From NCBI RefSeq assembly GCF_002217755.1, contig NZ_BCFL01000019.1, positions 62,001-126,000 of the forward strand: a DNA stretch of 64,000 nucleotides, read 5' to 3'. The notes below the pieces were generated by a model that saw only the letters and a program-made list of their open reading frames with translations, was not told where the DNA came from and did not search any database. The DNA comes from Streptomyces hyaluromycini. Lineage in GTDB: Bacteria > Actinomycetota > Actinomycetes > Streptomycetales > Streptomycetaceae. Positions 50,758-60,149 of the stretch are shown piece after piece. The position numbers were made by a program, and so were the translations under genes. Each line of letters opens with the position of its first letter. Positions within the stretch are counted from its first letter, which is position 1.

Positions 50758-52431
50758 ATGAGCACCACGCACCATGACCACGACCACGGCATGACCAGAC
50801 GGAGCCTCCTCGCCGGTGCCACCGCGGTGGCCGCGACAGCGGTGGCCGCGACCGCCGGGGCCGGTGGCACGGCCCGCGCGTCGGACGCCGAAGTCCCCTC
50901 CCTCTGGCGGGAGTTCACCCGCACCCCCTTCACTCACCCGCAGATCCCCTACATCGGCCGGGCCGGAGCGGCCCGCATCCGCCGCCTCCCCGTCGTGGCC
51001 GACGTCCGCGCGTACGGCGCCGTGGCCGACGGCGTCACCGACTGCGCCCCCGCGATCAACCGTGCCATCGCCGCTGCCGGAAGGGCCGGCGGTGGCACGG
51101 TCACCATCCCGCCCGGCACCTTCCGCATCGACGGCATGGTCCTGATCGGCCACGACAACGTGGTGCTGCGCGGCGCCGGCAGCGGCCGTACCACGCTGTA
51201 CGCGACGAAGAGCCTCACCGAGCTGATCGGCCCGTACGGCTCCCGCTACGGCGGCACGAAGTCGGCGTGGTCCTGGGCGGGCGGGCTCATCTGGCTGGCG
51301 CCGGAGTCCCGTTGGGACTCCCTGGTCGCGGCGATCAAGGCGCAGGCCTGGCCCTTCGAGGGCTGGACGGGCAACAAGCGGGACGAGTGGGAGCAGCTGA
51401 CGCCCGTCGAACCGGCCCGCCAGGGCGACCGGACGGTCACCGTCACCGACCCCTCCCGGCTGCGCCCCGGCCGCCTGGTCCTGCTCCGGGTCGCCGACGA
51501 CACCGCCCACACCCTCCTCCAGCACATGTCCGGCGGCGGCCCGGGCCCGGCGTCGTACTACTGGGAGGACAAGACCAAGCTGCTGTCGTACGTCCCCTAC
51601 GAGTGGCCCGTCCGGGTCACGGCGGTGCGCGGCCGCAGGGTGACGCTGGAACGGCCCCTCCCGGTCGACCTGCGGCCCGAGTGGAACCCCCTGTTCACCA
51701 CCCACGTCCGGGAACTGACCGGATCCGGCGTCGAGGGCCTCACCCTCGACGTCATGGAGACCCCGCAGTCCCCGCACCTCCTCGACAAGGGCTACAACGG
51801 GGTCGTCCTGCAGTGCGCGTACGACTGCTGGGTGGACGACGTCACCGTCCGCAACGTCGACAACGGCTTCGGCCTGGTCGCCGCCTCCGCCTGCACCCTG
51901 CGCCGCACCCGGGTCGGCGGCCGGGGCGAGCACCACCCCTACTTCTGCCGCGAGGGCTCGCACGACAACCTGATCGAGGACTTCACGGTCGAACAGCGCA
52001 CGGTCCCGGCCCCCGCCGACACCCAACTCCACGGCATCAACGTCGAAGGCCTGTCCTCCTACAACGTCTGGTCGCGCGGCGAGATGCAGATGGGCACCTT
52101 CGACTCGCACCGCGGCCTGCCGTTCGCCAATGTCCGCACCGACATCACCGTGGACAACAACGGCCGGCACGGCGGCGACGCCAACGCCGGGCCGCTGTTC
52201 GGCGCCCGCTTCACCCACTGGAACGTTCGAGTGACCAACGGCCGCGCGGGCCTGGTGAGACTGGACGGACTCGCCCCGTACTCCGCCACGGTCGGCCTCA
52301 ACACGGTCACCGAGTTCGACCAGATCGACGTACCGGACTTCACCGGCGACCTGAACTCCCGCCTGGAGCTGTACGGCACCTGGGACGCGGTACGGCCGCG
52401 GAACCTGTACGAGGCGCAGCGGAGGCTCTAA
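50758..52431 (+). CDS. Tat-exported right-handed beta-helix (pectate lyase superfamily) protein
   Basis: A 557-residue protein with a twin-arginine signal: HGMTRRSLLAG, then an Ala-rich hydrophobic stretch and cleavage near ARAS. A pectate-lyase-superfamily beta-helix (DVRAYGAVADGVTDCAPAIN, GGTVTIPPGTFRIDG) follows. The ATG at 50758 has AAGGA ten bases upstream. Such proteins cleave or bind polysaccharide; the catalytic residues and substrate cannot be assigned. It is preceded by a His-rich stretch (THHDHDHG), which is unusual. A dispersed repeat follows the stop. Confidence 0.8.
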   Translation: MSTTHHDHDHGMTRRSLLAGATAVAATAVAATAGAGGTARASDAEVPSLWREFTRTPFTHPQIPYIGRAGAARIRRLPVVADVRAYGAVADGVTDCAPAINRAIAAAGRAGGGTVTIPPGTFRIDGMVLIGHDNVVLRGAGSGRTTLYATKSLTELIGPYGSRYGGTKSAWSWAGGLIWLAPESRWDSLVAAIKAQAWPFEGWTGNKRDEWEQLTPVEPARQGDRTVTVTDPSRLRPGRLVLLRVADDTAHTLLQHMSGGGPGPASYYWEDKTKLLSYVPYEWPVRVTAVRGRRVTLERPLPVDLRPEWNPLFTTHVRELTGSGVEGLTLDVMETPQSPHLLDKGYNGVVLQCAYDCWVDDVTVRNVDNGFGLVAASACTLRRTRVGGRGEHHPYFCREGSHDNLIEDFTVEQRTVPAPADTQLHGINVEGLSSYNVWSRGEMQMGTFDSHRGLPFANVRTDITVDNNGRHGGDANAGPLFGARFTHWNVRVTNGRAGLVRLDGLAPYSATVGLNTVTEFDQIDVPDFTGDLNSRLELYGTWDAVRPRNLYEAQRRL

Positions 52432-52460
52432 GCGGGGCCGACCAAGTCCGCTACGGTTCG

Positions 52461-52548
52461 GCAGCGCCCCTTCGGGGCGCTGGGGGTACCCCCGGCCGAA
52501 GGCTGGGGGAGGAACTGCGCGACCAGCCACGACGGCGCCGCAGTCGAC
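52461..52548 (+). repeat. dispersed repeat interrupted by a second hairpin repeat
   Basis: GCAGCGCCCCTTCGGGGCGC is followed, not by GGGGAACTGCGCG as in the other copies, but by a 30-base hairpin TGGGGGTACCCCCGGCCGAA...GGCTGGGGGA (52481-52510), and then the expected GGAACTGCGCGACCAGCC. The second element looks nested in the first. Confidence 0.75.
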
Positions 52549-52694
52549 CGACGGCATATCGCGGCACTTCCCGCGGAGCGCTCAGGCATCCTTGAGGGGC
52601 CTCGAACTGAGGTCCGTCCGGCTGCTGTTAGCCTGCCGTAGCCCGGGGTCTTACCCGGCATTTACCTTCTCTCTCGTCAACGAAGAGGTTGTGC

Positions 52695-53501
52695 ATGCGC
52701 GCAGGCAGATCATCCGGCTCGGCGGTGGTGCTCGCGGGGGCGCTGGCCCTGGGGGCCTTCGCGGCACCGTCCGCGGCGGCGGCCGACACCGGGATCACGG
52801 TGACCGACATGGTCGTGAACAAGGGCAAGCCCATCGTGGTGGGCACCTCCGCGACGGTGAAGCCCGGCTTCACCTTCCGCATGACCTGGCCGTCCGGCGT
52901 CAAGCTCTTCGACGCGCAGGTGCTCCCGTTCCTGTACCACGACACCACGGCCGCCAAGGGCGACGCGGACGGCGGTATCTACCTCAGCTCCGTCGGCTGT
53001 GGCGACAACGGCTCCCAGCCCGCCGACTGCGGCGGCCAGTTCTACATCGAGCCGCGCTACACCCTGGACTCCAACAACGACGCGACGACCTGGAAGATCG
53101 CGGCCGGCGCCAAGATCTGGGGCTCGGACGACAAGCTCAAGAGCCAGGAGATCCTGACCGGCCTCGGCACCGTGCAGGTCCTGCGCGCGGCCAGGGTCAC
53201 GGCCAACGCCACCCCGGAGCCGGTCGCCAAGGGCAAGACGCTCACCGTGAAGGGCGCGGTCACGCGCGCGGACTGGGTGAAGCACAAGTACGTCGGCTTC
53301 GGCGGCAAGTCGGCCAAGCTGCAGTTCCGCGCGAAGGGCAGCAGCACCTACACGACGCTGAAGATCGTGAAGGCCGACTTCGCCGGCGCCCTGAAGACCA
53401 CGGTCAAGGCGTCCGCCGACGGCTACTACCGGTGGACCTTCGGCGCCACGGCCACCACGGGCGGCGCGACCTCCGCCGGCGACTACGTCGACGTCAGGTG
53501 A
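52695..53501 (+). CDS. secreted protein of unknown function
   Basis: A 268-residue exported protein. The signal peptide (GSAVVLAGALALGAFAAPS) ends near AAAADT. The mature part is beta-rich with a Cys pair (SVGCGDNGSQPADCGGQF) likely to form a disulfide, and a C-terminal half with a repeat-like KGKTLTVKGAVTRADW and SKAKLQFRAKGSST-type strands, resembling calcium-binding or immunoglobulin-like surface proteins. No catalytic motif was seen. It ends eight bases into the convergent AraC gene. Confidence 0.7.
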   Translation: MRAGRSSGSAVVLAGALALGAFAAPSAAAADTGITVTDMVVNKGKPIVVGTSATVKPGFTFRMTWPSGVKLFDAQVLPFLYHDTTAAKGDADGGIYLSSVGCGDNGSQPADCGGQFYIEPRYTLDSNNDATTWKIAAGAKIWGSDDKLKSQEILTGLGTVQVLRAARVTANATPEPVAKGKTLTVKGAVTRADWVKHKYVGFGGKSAKLQFRAKGSSTYTTLKIVKADFAGALKTTVKASADGYYRWTFGATATTGGATSAGDYVDVR

Positions 53502-54348
53502 GGGACCGCGCGCCGGCACTCGGGCTGGCGTTGGGGCCGGCGCTGTCGCGATAGCGCCCCGGGGTCACCCCCACCAGTTTCCTGAAGTGCCGGGTGAGAT
53601 GGGCCTGGTCGTAGAAGCCGGTGGTGGTGGCCGTCTCGCCGGGCGGTACGCCGTCGAGCAGCAGCCGGCGGGCCCGGCCGACCCGGCGGGACATCAGGTA
53701 CTGGTGCGGGGCGATGCCGTAGGCGCCGCTGAACGCCCGTACGAGGTGGGCCGGGTGGGCGTGCAGCAGACGCGCGGCCTCCTCCAGGGCGAGCCCGTCG
53801 GCGACGCGCTCGTCCAGGAGTTCGCGCAGGGAACGGGCGAGGGCCGGGCCGGGAGGCCTTTCCGGCCTCTCGGTCACGAGCCGGGGGCGGAGCAGGCCCC
53901 GCAGCCGCTCGCCGATGAGGGTGAGCCGGCTCTCGGCCTCCAGTTCGTCGCCGGGGCGGGCGAGGGCGGAGTGCAGCTGCCCGACCCGCCGCCGCAGCAG
54001 CGGATCCCGCAGGTCGGGCCCGTCGACGGCGGCGCCGATGAGGTCCTCCCCGAGGAGGGTCCCGTCCAGGTACACCACGCGCTTGCGGAAGCCGCCCGCG
54101 GTGGCCGGGGAGCCGTTGTGCGGGACATGCGGGGGCAGCAGGGACACGGTGTCGCCCGGGGTGCCGTGCTCATGCCGTTCGAGGTCGTACCGTACGGCGC
54201 CGTCGTCCACGATGAGCAGCGTCCAGGCGTCATGGACGTGCATCGGATACGCGTACTCGGTGAAGTGCGCGTGGAAGACCTCGGTGACGCCCGGGACAGC
54301 GGGGCGCCAGGCGGTGACTTCCTGGGGGGCGGACTGCCGGGCGGCCAT
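53494..54348 (-). CDS. AraC-family transcriptional regulator
   Basis: A 284-residue AraC/XylS regulator. An N-terminal cupin-like sensing domain (FHAHFTEYAYPMHVHDAWTL, about residues 20-100) precedes the two helix-turn-helix motifs (LALEEAARLLHAHPAHLVRA and GETATTTGFYDQAHLTRHF). It is divergent, with 49 bases between, from the DUF2000 gene, which it probably controls. Ligand unknown. Confidence 0.9.
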   Translation of the reverse strand: MAARQSAPQEVTAWRPAVPGVTEVFHAHFTEYAYPMHVHDAWTLLIVDDGAVRYDLERHEHGTPGDTVSLLPPHVPHNGSPATAGGFRKRVVYLDGTLLGEDLIGAAVDGPDLRDPLLRRRVGQLHSALARPGDELEAESRLTLIGERLRGLLRPRLVTERPERPPGPALARSLRELLDERVADGLALEEAARLLHAHPAHLVRAFSGAYGIAPHQYLMSRRVGRARRLLLDGVPPGETATTTGFYDQAHLTRHFRKLVGVTPGRYRDSAGPNASPSAGARSLT

Positions 54349-54397
54349 GCAAAGAACGTACAAGACCCGGATGGACGACGCCCGGCAGTCTCGGGGC

Positions 54398-54811
54398 ATG
54401 AGCACTTTCGACACGAAGATCGCCGTGCTGCTGCGGGAGGACCTGGAGCCCTGGCAGCGCCTCAACGTCACCGCGTTCCTGGTCAGCGGCCTGGGCGCGA
54501 CGCTCCCCGAGGTGGTCGGGGAGCCGTACGAGGACGCCGACGAGGTGGCGTACCTGCCGATGTTCCGGCAGCCGGTGCTGGTCTTCGAGGGCACGAAGGA
54601 GACCCTGAAGGCGGCGCACGAGCGGGCGCTGAGCCGAGCCCTGCCCCGGGCCGTCTTCACCGCCGACCTGTTCTCGACCGGCAACGACCGCGACAACCGC
54701 GCGGCGGTACGTGCCGTGCCGACGGCGGAGCTGGATCTGGTGGGGCTGGCGGTCTACGGGCCGCGGAACGGGGTGGACAAGGTGCTGAAGGGGGCGCGGA
54801 TGCATCCGTGA
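54398..54811 (+). CDS. DUF2000 protein
   Basis: A 137-residue DUF2000 protein: KIAVLLREDLEPWQRLNVTA, MFRQPVLVFEG, ALPRAVFTADLFSTGNDRDN and LDLVGLAVYGPRNGVDKVLK. The fold resembles peptidyl-tRNA hydrolase 2, but no enzyme activity is known. It is divergent from the AraC gene, a conserved arrangement in actinobacteria in my recollection. Confidence 0.82.
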   Translation: MSTFDTKIAVLLREDLEPWQRLNVTAFLVSGLGATLPEVVGEPYEDADEVAYLPMFRQPVLVFEGTKETLKAAHERALSRALPRAVFTADLFSTGNDRDNRAAVRAVPTAELDLVGLAVYGPRNGVDKVLKGARMHP

Positions 54812-54915
54812 GACCCCGGGGTCGACTGGGCCGACCGAAGGAATCGTGTGGCGCGACCGGGTGATCGGATCATTTAATCTGATCAACTTCTTCTCGGATG
54901 TCGCATCTCAGAGTC

Positions 54916-56100
54916 ATGCGATACATCCGATTCTCCAGTGTGGCCGCGGTAGCGGCGGCGATCGTCACGTGCGTGACGGGCGGACCGGCGGCCGCCGGCG
55001 ACAACGACCCGTCGACGCCGGTCCCCTGCTACACGGCAGCGCTGACGAACGCCATCAGCAGCGCCTCGTCGGGGGACACCCTGTCCCTCGCCCGCAACTG
55101 CACCTACCACCTGACCACCCCCTTCAGCACCGGTGAAGGTCTGCCGACCATCTCCCAGCCCCTCACGATCAAGGGCAACGGTGCGACGATCGTCCGCGAC
55201 GGGAACGCGACCCCCGAGTTCCGGATCTTCCATGTCCTCGCCGGCGGCAACCTGCGCCTGCAGGACCTCACCGTCCGCGGCGGCAACGCCACCATCGCCA
55301 CCGGTACCGGCAACGGCGGGGGCATCCTCGTCGACAGCAACGGCAAGCTCACGCTGGTGAAAGTCGACGTGATCGACAACACCGCCTCTCTCAACGGCGG
55401 CGGTGTGGCGCTGTCCACGAACGCCACGGCGAACATCCGACGCAGCTGGGTGGCGTTCAACAACGCGCTCAACGGCGCTGGGCTGTACAGCCAGGGGACG
55501 TTGACCGTGGACAACTCCGAGATCGGCCGCAACCACGCCCGGGCTCTCGGTGGCGGACTGCTCCAGAACGGCAGCATCGCCTTCATCCACGCGAGCATCA
55601 TCAGCCGCAACACCGCGAACGACGGCGGTGGCGGTGTCGTCAACACCGGCGGCGCGTCGACGACGATCAGCGAAAGCAAGATCGCGAACAACACGACCTC
55701 CGGTGCCCAGGGGGGTGGGATCGTGAACGCGGGGGCGACGCTGACGCTGGAGAAGTCGGAAGTCAGCGGCAACGTCGTCGGAGGCCCGGGGGGCGACGGC
55801 GGCGGCATCTACAACTCCAACGTGGGTGCGGTGACCGGCACGCTCTACATCAAGGGCAGCAAGGTCATCCGCAACAGTGCGAACGGCCCGAACGCCGGCG
55901 CGAACCTGTCCCAGGCCGGCGGCATCTTCAACGACTTCGGCTCGGTCACGCTCGACCACAGCTCCGTCCGCAACAACGCCTCCACGTCGGCGCCCGGCGG
56001 CCTCCGCACGAACGTCCCGATCACGCTCACGGACTCCACCATCACCCACAACATCCCGACGAACTGCGTCCCGTTCCCGATCACGGGCTGCACGGACTGA
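54916..56100 (+). CDS. secreted beta-helix (polymorphic-repeat) protein
   Basis: A 394-residue exported protein from ATG 54916 (an earlier ATG at 54898 is possible). The signal peptide (MRYIRFSSVAAVAAAIVTCV) precedes a parallel beta-helix built from repeats with GGG and NN turns: GNGGGILVDSNGKLTLVKVD, ARALGGGLLQNGS, GAQGGGIVNAGATLTLEKSE. Cys residues near the ends could cap the helix. Such repeats occur in right-handed beta-helix adhesins or polysaccharide-active proteins; no catalytic motif is seen. A strong terminator follows. Confidence 0.75.
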   Translation: MRYIRFSSVAAVAAAIVTCVTGGPAAAGDNDPSTPVPCYTAALTNAISSASSGDTLSLARNCTYHLTTPFSTGEGLPTISQPLTIKGNGATIVRDGNATPEFRIFHVLAGGNLRLQDLTVRGGNATIATGTGNGGGILVDSNGKLTLVKVDVIDNTASLNGGGVALSTNATANIRRSWVAFNNALNGAGLYSQGTLTVDNSEIGRNHARALGGGLLQNGSIAFIHASIISRNTANDGGGGVVNTGGASTTISESKIANNTTSGAQGGGIVNAGATLTLEKSEVSGNVVGGPGGDGGGIYNSNVGAVTGTLYIKGSKVIRNSANGPNAGANLSQAGGIFNDFGSVTLDHSSVRNNASTSAPGGLRTNVPITLTDSTITHNIPTNCVPFPITGCTD

Positions 56101-56114
56101 CCCGTCCCGGCAGC

Positions 56115-56151
56115 CGGGCCCCCGCCCTCGGTCTTCGAGGGCGGGGGCCCG
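56115..56151. terminator. bidirectional hairpin terminator
   Basis: Perfect 16-bp stem CGGGCCCCCGCCCTCG / CGAGGGCGGGGGCCCG with loop GTCTT, between convergent genes. Confidence 0.85.
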
Positions 56152-56159
56152 CGCCGCGC

Positions 56160-57422
56160 TCAGGCCGCCCGCACCCCGGCCCCGGCGTCCGCACTCGCCG
56201 GAGCGGCGGCGGCAGGGCGTTCCACCGGCAGCCGTCGCATCAGCACCCCGTACCCGAGGGCCGCCGCCGTCCCCACCACCGCGCACACCCCCCACAGCCA
56301 CCGCGCCCCGAACCGGTCGATGACGACCCCGGACATCAGCGGTGCGACGAGCGCGGCGGCGGACCAGGACAGCGTGTACATCCCCTGGTACCTGCCCCTC
56401 CCGTGCACCGGCGAGAGCCGCACCACCAGCCCCGTCTGGGTCGGCGCGTTGACGATCTCGGCGAGCGTCCACACGCACACGGTGAGCGCGAACACCCCGA
56501 CCGACCCGGCGAAGGCGGTGAGCCCGAACCCGTACCCCGCGAGGAGGGACGAGACGACGAGCAGGGACCGCGCATCCCGGTGCTGGATGACCCGGGTCAC
56601 CGGGATCTGGAGCACCACGATGAGCAGCCCGTTCACGGCGATGGCCATCCCGTAGTCGGCGGGCGAGAACCCGGCCTCGCCCATCGCCACCGGCAGCCCG
56701 ACCGACCCCTGCTGGAAGATCAGGGCGACGAGGAACGACAGCCCGACGACGCCCATGTACCGCCCGTCGCGCACCACGGTCAGAAGGCTGACCTCGCCGT
56801 CCTCGGCGACCTCCGCGGCGGCGCGCTCGGGCCGCGACTCGGGCAGCCGGAGGAAGACGAGGACGGCGCAGACGGCGGTCATCCCCGCCTCGATCAGGAA
56901 CCCGGCGCGGTAGCTGACCTCGGCGATGAACCCGGCCCCCATGGACGACACGGCGAAGCCGAGATTGATGGCCCAGTAGTTCAGCGAGAACGCCCGTACC
57001 CGGTCCTCGGGCCGCACGATGTCGGCCATCATGGCCTGCACGGCCGGCCGGGAGGCGTTGGAGGCCACGCCGACGAGGAAGGCGACGGCCGCGATGGCCA
57101 CCGGATCCCGGACGAACCCGAGCAGCGCGACGGCCGCGGCGGTGGAGCCCTGGGCGACGAGCAGGGTCGGCCGCCGCCCCAGCCGGTCGGCCATCACCCC
57201 GCCCGCCAGCGAGGACACGACCCCGCCCAGCCCGTGCAGGGAGGCGACGAGCCCGGCGTACGAGGCGCTGTACCCGCGGTCGAGGGTCAGGTAGAGCGCC
57301 ATGTACGTGGCTACGAACGCCCCCAGCCGGTTGACGAGGGTGCTGGTCCACAGCCACCAGAACTCCCGGGGCAGACCGGAGACGGTCTCTCGGACGGCGC
57401 GTCGCAGCGCGACGGACGGCAT
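56160..57422 (-). CDS. MFS transporter
   Basis: A 420-residue major-facilitator permease with about 12 hydrophobic segments. The loop 2-3 signature reads GGVMADRLGRRPTLLV (about residues 60-75), and a second copy lies in the C-terminal half. Related proteins export drugs or small metabolites. The start is ATG 57422 with GGGGGAACC upstream; an earlier in-frame ATG lacks support. Substrate unknown. Confidence 0.85.
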   Translation of the reverse strand: MPSVALRRAVRETVSGLPREFWWLWTSTLVNRLGAFVATYMALYLTLDRGYSASYAGLVASLHGLGGVVSSLAGGVMADRLGRRPTLLVAQGSTAAAVALLGFVRDPVAIAAVAFLVGVASNASRPAVQAMMADIVRPEDRVRAFSLNYWAINLGFAVSSMGAGFIAEVSYRAGFLIEAGMTAVCAVLVFLRLPESRPERAAAEVAEDGEVSLLTVVRDGRYMGVVGLSFLVALIFQQGSVGLPVAMGEAGFSPADYGMAIAVNGLLIVVLQIPVTRVIQHRDARSLLVVSSLLAGYGFGLTAFAGSVGVFALTVCVWTLAEIVNAPTQTGLVVRLSPVHGRGRYQGMYTLSWSAAALVAPLMSGVVIDRFGARWLWGVCAVVGTAAALGYGVLMRRLPVERPAAAAPASADAGAGVRAA

Positions 57423-57587
57423 GGTTCCCCCAAGGCGAGACGTAAGAGGCGCATGGACTCTGCGGAACTTACTTCTGCGACGCTCGCCTGAGCCACTCAA
57501 TTAACAAATGCAGTCAACTGTCCGCCCTCTGGGACGCTCCACGGGCGCCCGCACCCCGCCCCGAATACGTGGATTACGCTCTGACCC

Positions 57588-58349
57588 ATGGCCGACGCAC
57601 CGTACAAGCTGATCCTCCTCCGTCACGGCGAGAGCGAGTGGAACGCGAAGAACCTGTTCACCGGCTGGGTGGACGTCAACCTCAACGAGAAGGGCGAGAA
57701 GGAGGCAGTCCGCGGCGGTGAGCTCCTGAAGGACGCCGACCTCCTCCCCGACGTGGTCCACACGTCCCTCCAGAAGCGGGCGATCCGCACCGCGCAGCTG
57801 GCCCTCGAAGCGGCCGACCGCCACTGGATCCCGGTCCACCGCAGCTGGCGCCTGAACGAGCGCCACTACGGCGCCCTCCAGGGCAAGGACAAGGCGGCGA
57901 CGCTGGCCGAGTTCGGCGAGGAGCAGTTCATGCTCTGGCGCCGCTCGTACGACACCCCGCCCCCGCCGCTCGCCGACGACTCCGAGTTCTCCCAGTCCGC
58001 GGACCCCCGCTACGCCTCCATCCCCCCGGAGCTGCGCCCCCGCACGGAGTGCCTCAAGGACGTCGTCGTCCGCATGCTCCCGTACTGGTACGACGGCATC
58101 GTCCCCGACCTCCTGGCCGGCCGCACGGTCCTGGTCGCCGCCCACGGCAACAGCCTGCGCGCCCTGGTCAAGCACCTGGACGGCATCTCGGACGCCGACA
58201 TCGCCGGCCTGAACATCCCGACGGGCATCCCCCTCGCCTACGAACTCGACGCCGACTTCAAGCCGCTGACCCCCGGCGGCCAGTACCTCGACCCGGACGC
58301 GGCAGCCGCGGCCATCGAGGCGGTCAAGAACCAGGGCAAGAAGAAGTAA
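57588..58349 (+). CDS. gpmA: 2,3-bisphosphoglycerate-dependent phosphoglycerate mutase
   Basis: A 253-residue glycolytic enzyme that interconverts 3- and 2-phosphoglycerate. The catalytic loop LRHGESEWN contains phospho-His13, and the second active-site His is in VAAHGNSLRALVKHLDG. NERHYGALQGKDKA is the family signature. Length matches. It is monocistronic with a clear terminator behind it. Confidence 0.96.
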   Translation: MADAPYKLILLRHGESEWNAKNLFTGWVDVNLNEKGEKEAVRGGELLKDADLLPDVVHTSLQKRAIRTAQLALEAADRHWIPVHRSWRLNERHYGALQGKDKAATLAEFGEEQFMLWRRSYDTPPPPLADDSEFSQSADPRYASIPPELRPRTECLKDVVVRMLPYWYDGIVPDLLAGRTVLVAAHGNSLRALVKHLDGISDADIAGLNIPTGIPLAYELDADFKPLTPGGQYLDPDAAAAAIEAVKNQGKKK

Positions 58350-58362
58350 CGCGACGCCGAGC

Positions 58363-58402
58363 GCCCCCGACCTGCTGTTCCCTGGCAGGGCGGGGGCTTT
58401 TT
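58363..58402 (+). terminator. Rho-independent terminator after gpmA
   Basis: GCCCCCG pairs with CGGGGGC, with an inner CTGC/GCAG pairing, followed by TTTTT, a rare clear T-tract in this window. Confidence 0.88.
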
Positions 58403-58513
58403 GGTGGCCGGGGTCGGCGCGGGCGGTGTTGGGTGGGAACGGGAACGGCGTCGGGAACACGCCAGTCGGTGACCCTCCGTGGAAGGAGGGTGTCTGGTTC
58501 GTAACATGAGCCA

Positions 58514-59707
58514 ATGATCAGGTCGGTCGGACGGCGCCCCCGGCGGCGGCGCGAGTGGCGGAAGGCGGTGCGCCGTCACCGCCTGTTCGCCCTCGGTCTG
58601 GTCGGGACCGGTGTGGTGGTTGTCGCGGCGTTCGTATTCGGAGCCGGCGCTGGCGCCGGCTCCGAGGACGCAGCCTCCATCGGCTCCGCCCCAACCCCCC
58701 TACGGACGATCAGGACCACGAGGTCCGGTGCACCGGCGCCACCGCACCACCCTGCCGGCACCGTGCGGATCGCCGCCGTGGGAGACATCGTCATGGGCTC
58801 GCTGCCGGACGACCTGCCGCCGGATGACGGCGCCTCGTTCTTCGACCCTGTCGAGGACCTGCTCGACGGCGACGTGGTGCTCGGGAACCTGGAGGGCACG
58901 CTCACCACCGGCGGTTCCAGCAAGTGCGACTACATCGACGGTCCGAACTGCTTCGCGTTCCACGCCCCGCCGTCCTACGGCCGCCGGCTCAAGAAGGCCG
59001 GGTTCACGGTCCTGAACACGGCGAACAACCACATCGACGACTTCGGGGCGGAGGGGCGGCGGGACACGTTCGCCGCGCTGCGCTCCGCGAACCTTCCGTT
59101 CACCGGCCGCCTCGGCCAGATCACCGTCCAGCGCGTACGCGGCATCAGGGTCGCACTGATCGGATTCGCTCCCGACCGAGGGGCGAACGACCTCACCGAC
59201 ATCCCCGCAGCGGAGCGACTCACCGCCCGCGCCGCGGCGATGGCGGACATCGTGATCGTCACGATGCACGCCGGCGCGGAGGGCTCGGACCGCACCCACG
59301 TGGAACCCGGCACCGAGTACTTCCTCGGTGAGGACCGTGGCGACAGTTACCGCTTCAGCCGTGCGGTGATCGACGCCGGCGCCGACCTCGTCGTGGGCAG
59401 CGGCCCGCACGTGATGCGGGGCATGGAGTTCTACAAGGGCCGCCTGATCGCCTACAGCCTGGGGAACTTCTCCGGCTACAAGGTGCTCGGCCTCGGCGGC
59501 ACCCTCTCCACCAGCGGCGTCCTCCAGGTCACCCTCGGCGCCGACGGCACCTACGTGTCCGGGCGCCTGCACCCGACCCGGATCGTGGCACCCGGCACGC
59601 CGGAGCCGGGCGGTGATGCAATCGACCTCGTCTCCACCATGTCGGAGGAGGACTTCGGCTCGCACGCCGCCGACATCTCGGAGGACGGGACGATCCGGCG
59701 CCCTTAG
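58514..59707 (+). CDS. CapA-family (poly-gamma-glutamate synthesis-like) protein
   Basis: A 397-residue membrane-anchored protein: basic N-terminus, one membrane segment (about residues 26-48) and an outward metallophosphatase-like CapA domain. Motifs are VRIAAVGDIVMGS, LGNLEGTLT, LNTANNHIDDFG, VTMHAGAEGSD and GSGPHVMRGMEFYKGRLIAYSLGN. CapA proteins are linked to poly-gamma-glutamate capsule or similar polymer synthesis, but no capB/capC genes are nearby, so the substrate is open. Start is ATG at 58514. Confidence 0.88.
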   Translation: MIRSVGRRPRRRREWRKAVRRHRLFALGLVGTGVVVVAAFVFGAGAGAGSEDAASIGSAPTPLRTIRTTRSGAPAPPHHPAGTVRIAAVGDIVMGSLPDDLPPDDGASFFDPVEDLLDGDVVLGNLEGTLTTGGSSKCDYIDGPNCFAFHAPPSYGRRLKKAGFTVLNTANNHIDDFGAEGRRDTFAALRSANLPFTGRLGQITVQRVRGIRVALIGFAPDRGANDLTDIPAAERLTARAAAMADIVIVTMHAGAEGSDRTHVEPGTEYFLGEDRGDSYRFSRAVIDAGADLVVGSGPHVMRGMEFYKGRLIAYSLGNFSGYKVLGLGGTLSTSGVLQVTLGADGTYVSGRLHPTRIVAPGTPEPGGDAIDLVSTMSEEDFGSHAADISEDGTIRRP

Positions 59708-59719
59708 GCGGGCCCGGCC

Positions 59720-59872
59720 ATGCCGACCGGGCCGCTTCCGGCCCACACCGTACGGGCCGATCCGACGTTCGCCACCGCGACCATCGTGACCGTGCCTGGT
59801 GGGCGCAACCCGCACCGGCTGTCCGCTGCGCAGTGTGACCGCCTCACGAGCATGATCGACGCCATCGGCTGA
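59720..59872 (+). CDS. small ORF or C-terminal fragment
   Basis: A 50-codon frame with plausible protein (DPTFATATIVTVPGGRNPHR and LSAAQCDRLTSMIDAIG) that looks like the end of a larger protein. No ribosome binding site or matching upstream domain was found. Unknown family; possibly a gene remnant. The stretch from here to 60149 shows no other gene. Confidence 0.3.
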   Translation: MPTGPLPAHTVRADPTFATATIVTVPGGRNPHRLSAAQCDRLTSMIDAIG

Positions 59873-60149
59873 CAAGGCCGACCGAGGCTCCGGCGTCAGC
59901 GGGGCCCGGCGAGAATCGCCAGACAGGCCCTGGGGCCGTGCCACAAGCGTGCCAGGCCCACGTGCCTCCGCCGCAGGTCAGTAATCCAATCCCCCTCAGA
60001 AAACCCAAGCTTCCCAAGCTGAGAGCTCAGGCATCGTCGTTACGGGGAGGCCCGTCTCGGGTTCCTCTGGTCGACGGCACAGGCAGCCTGGCGGAGGCCG
60101 GTGGGGGTGCATGGAGGCATACGCGCGCCTGATGGGTTGGCGCACGTGA

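Noticed and set aside
54883..57357. An 824-residue minus-strand frame spanning the beta-helix and MFS genes
   Set aside because: Frame shadow of real genes on both strands with repetitive Arg/Gly content.
59880..60149. Phage or integrative-element attachment site near the accessory genes
   Set aside because: The stretch has some tandem-looking words (GTGCCACAAGCGTGCC), but no tRNA end or flanking repeat was found to support it.
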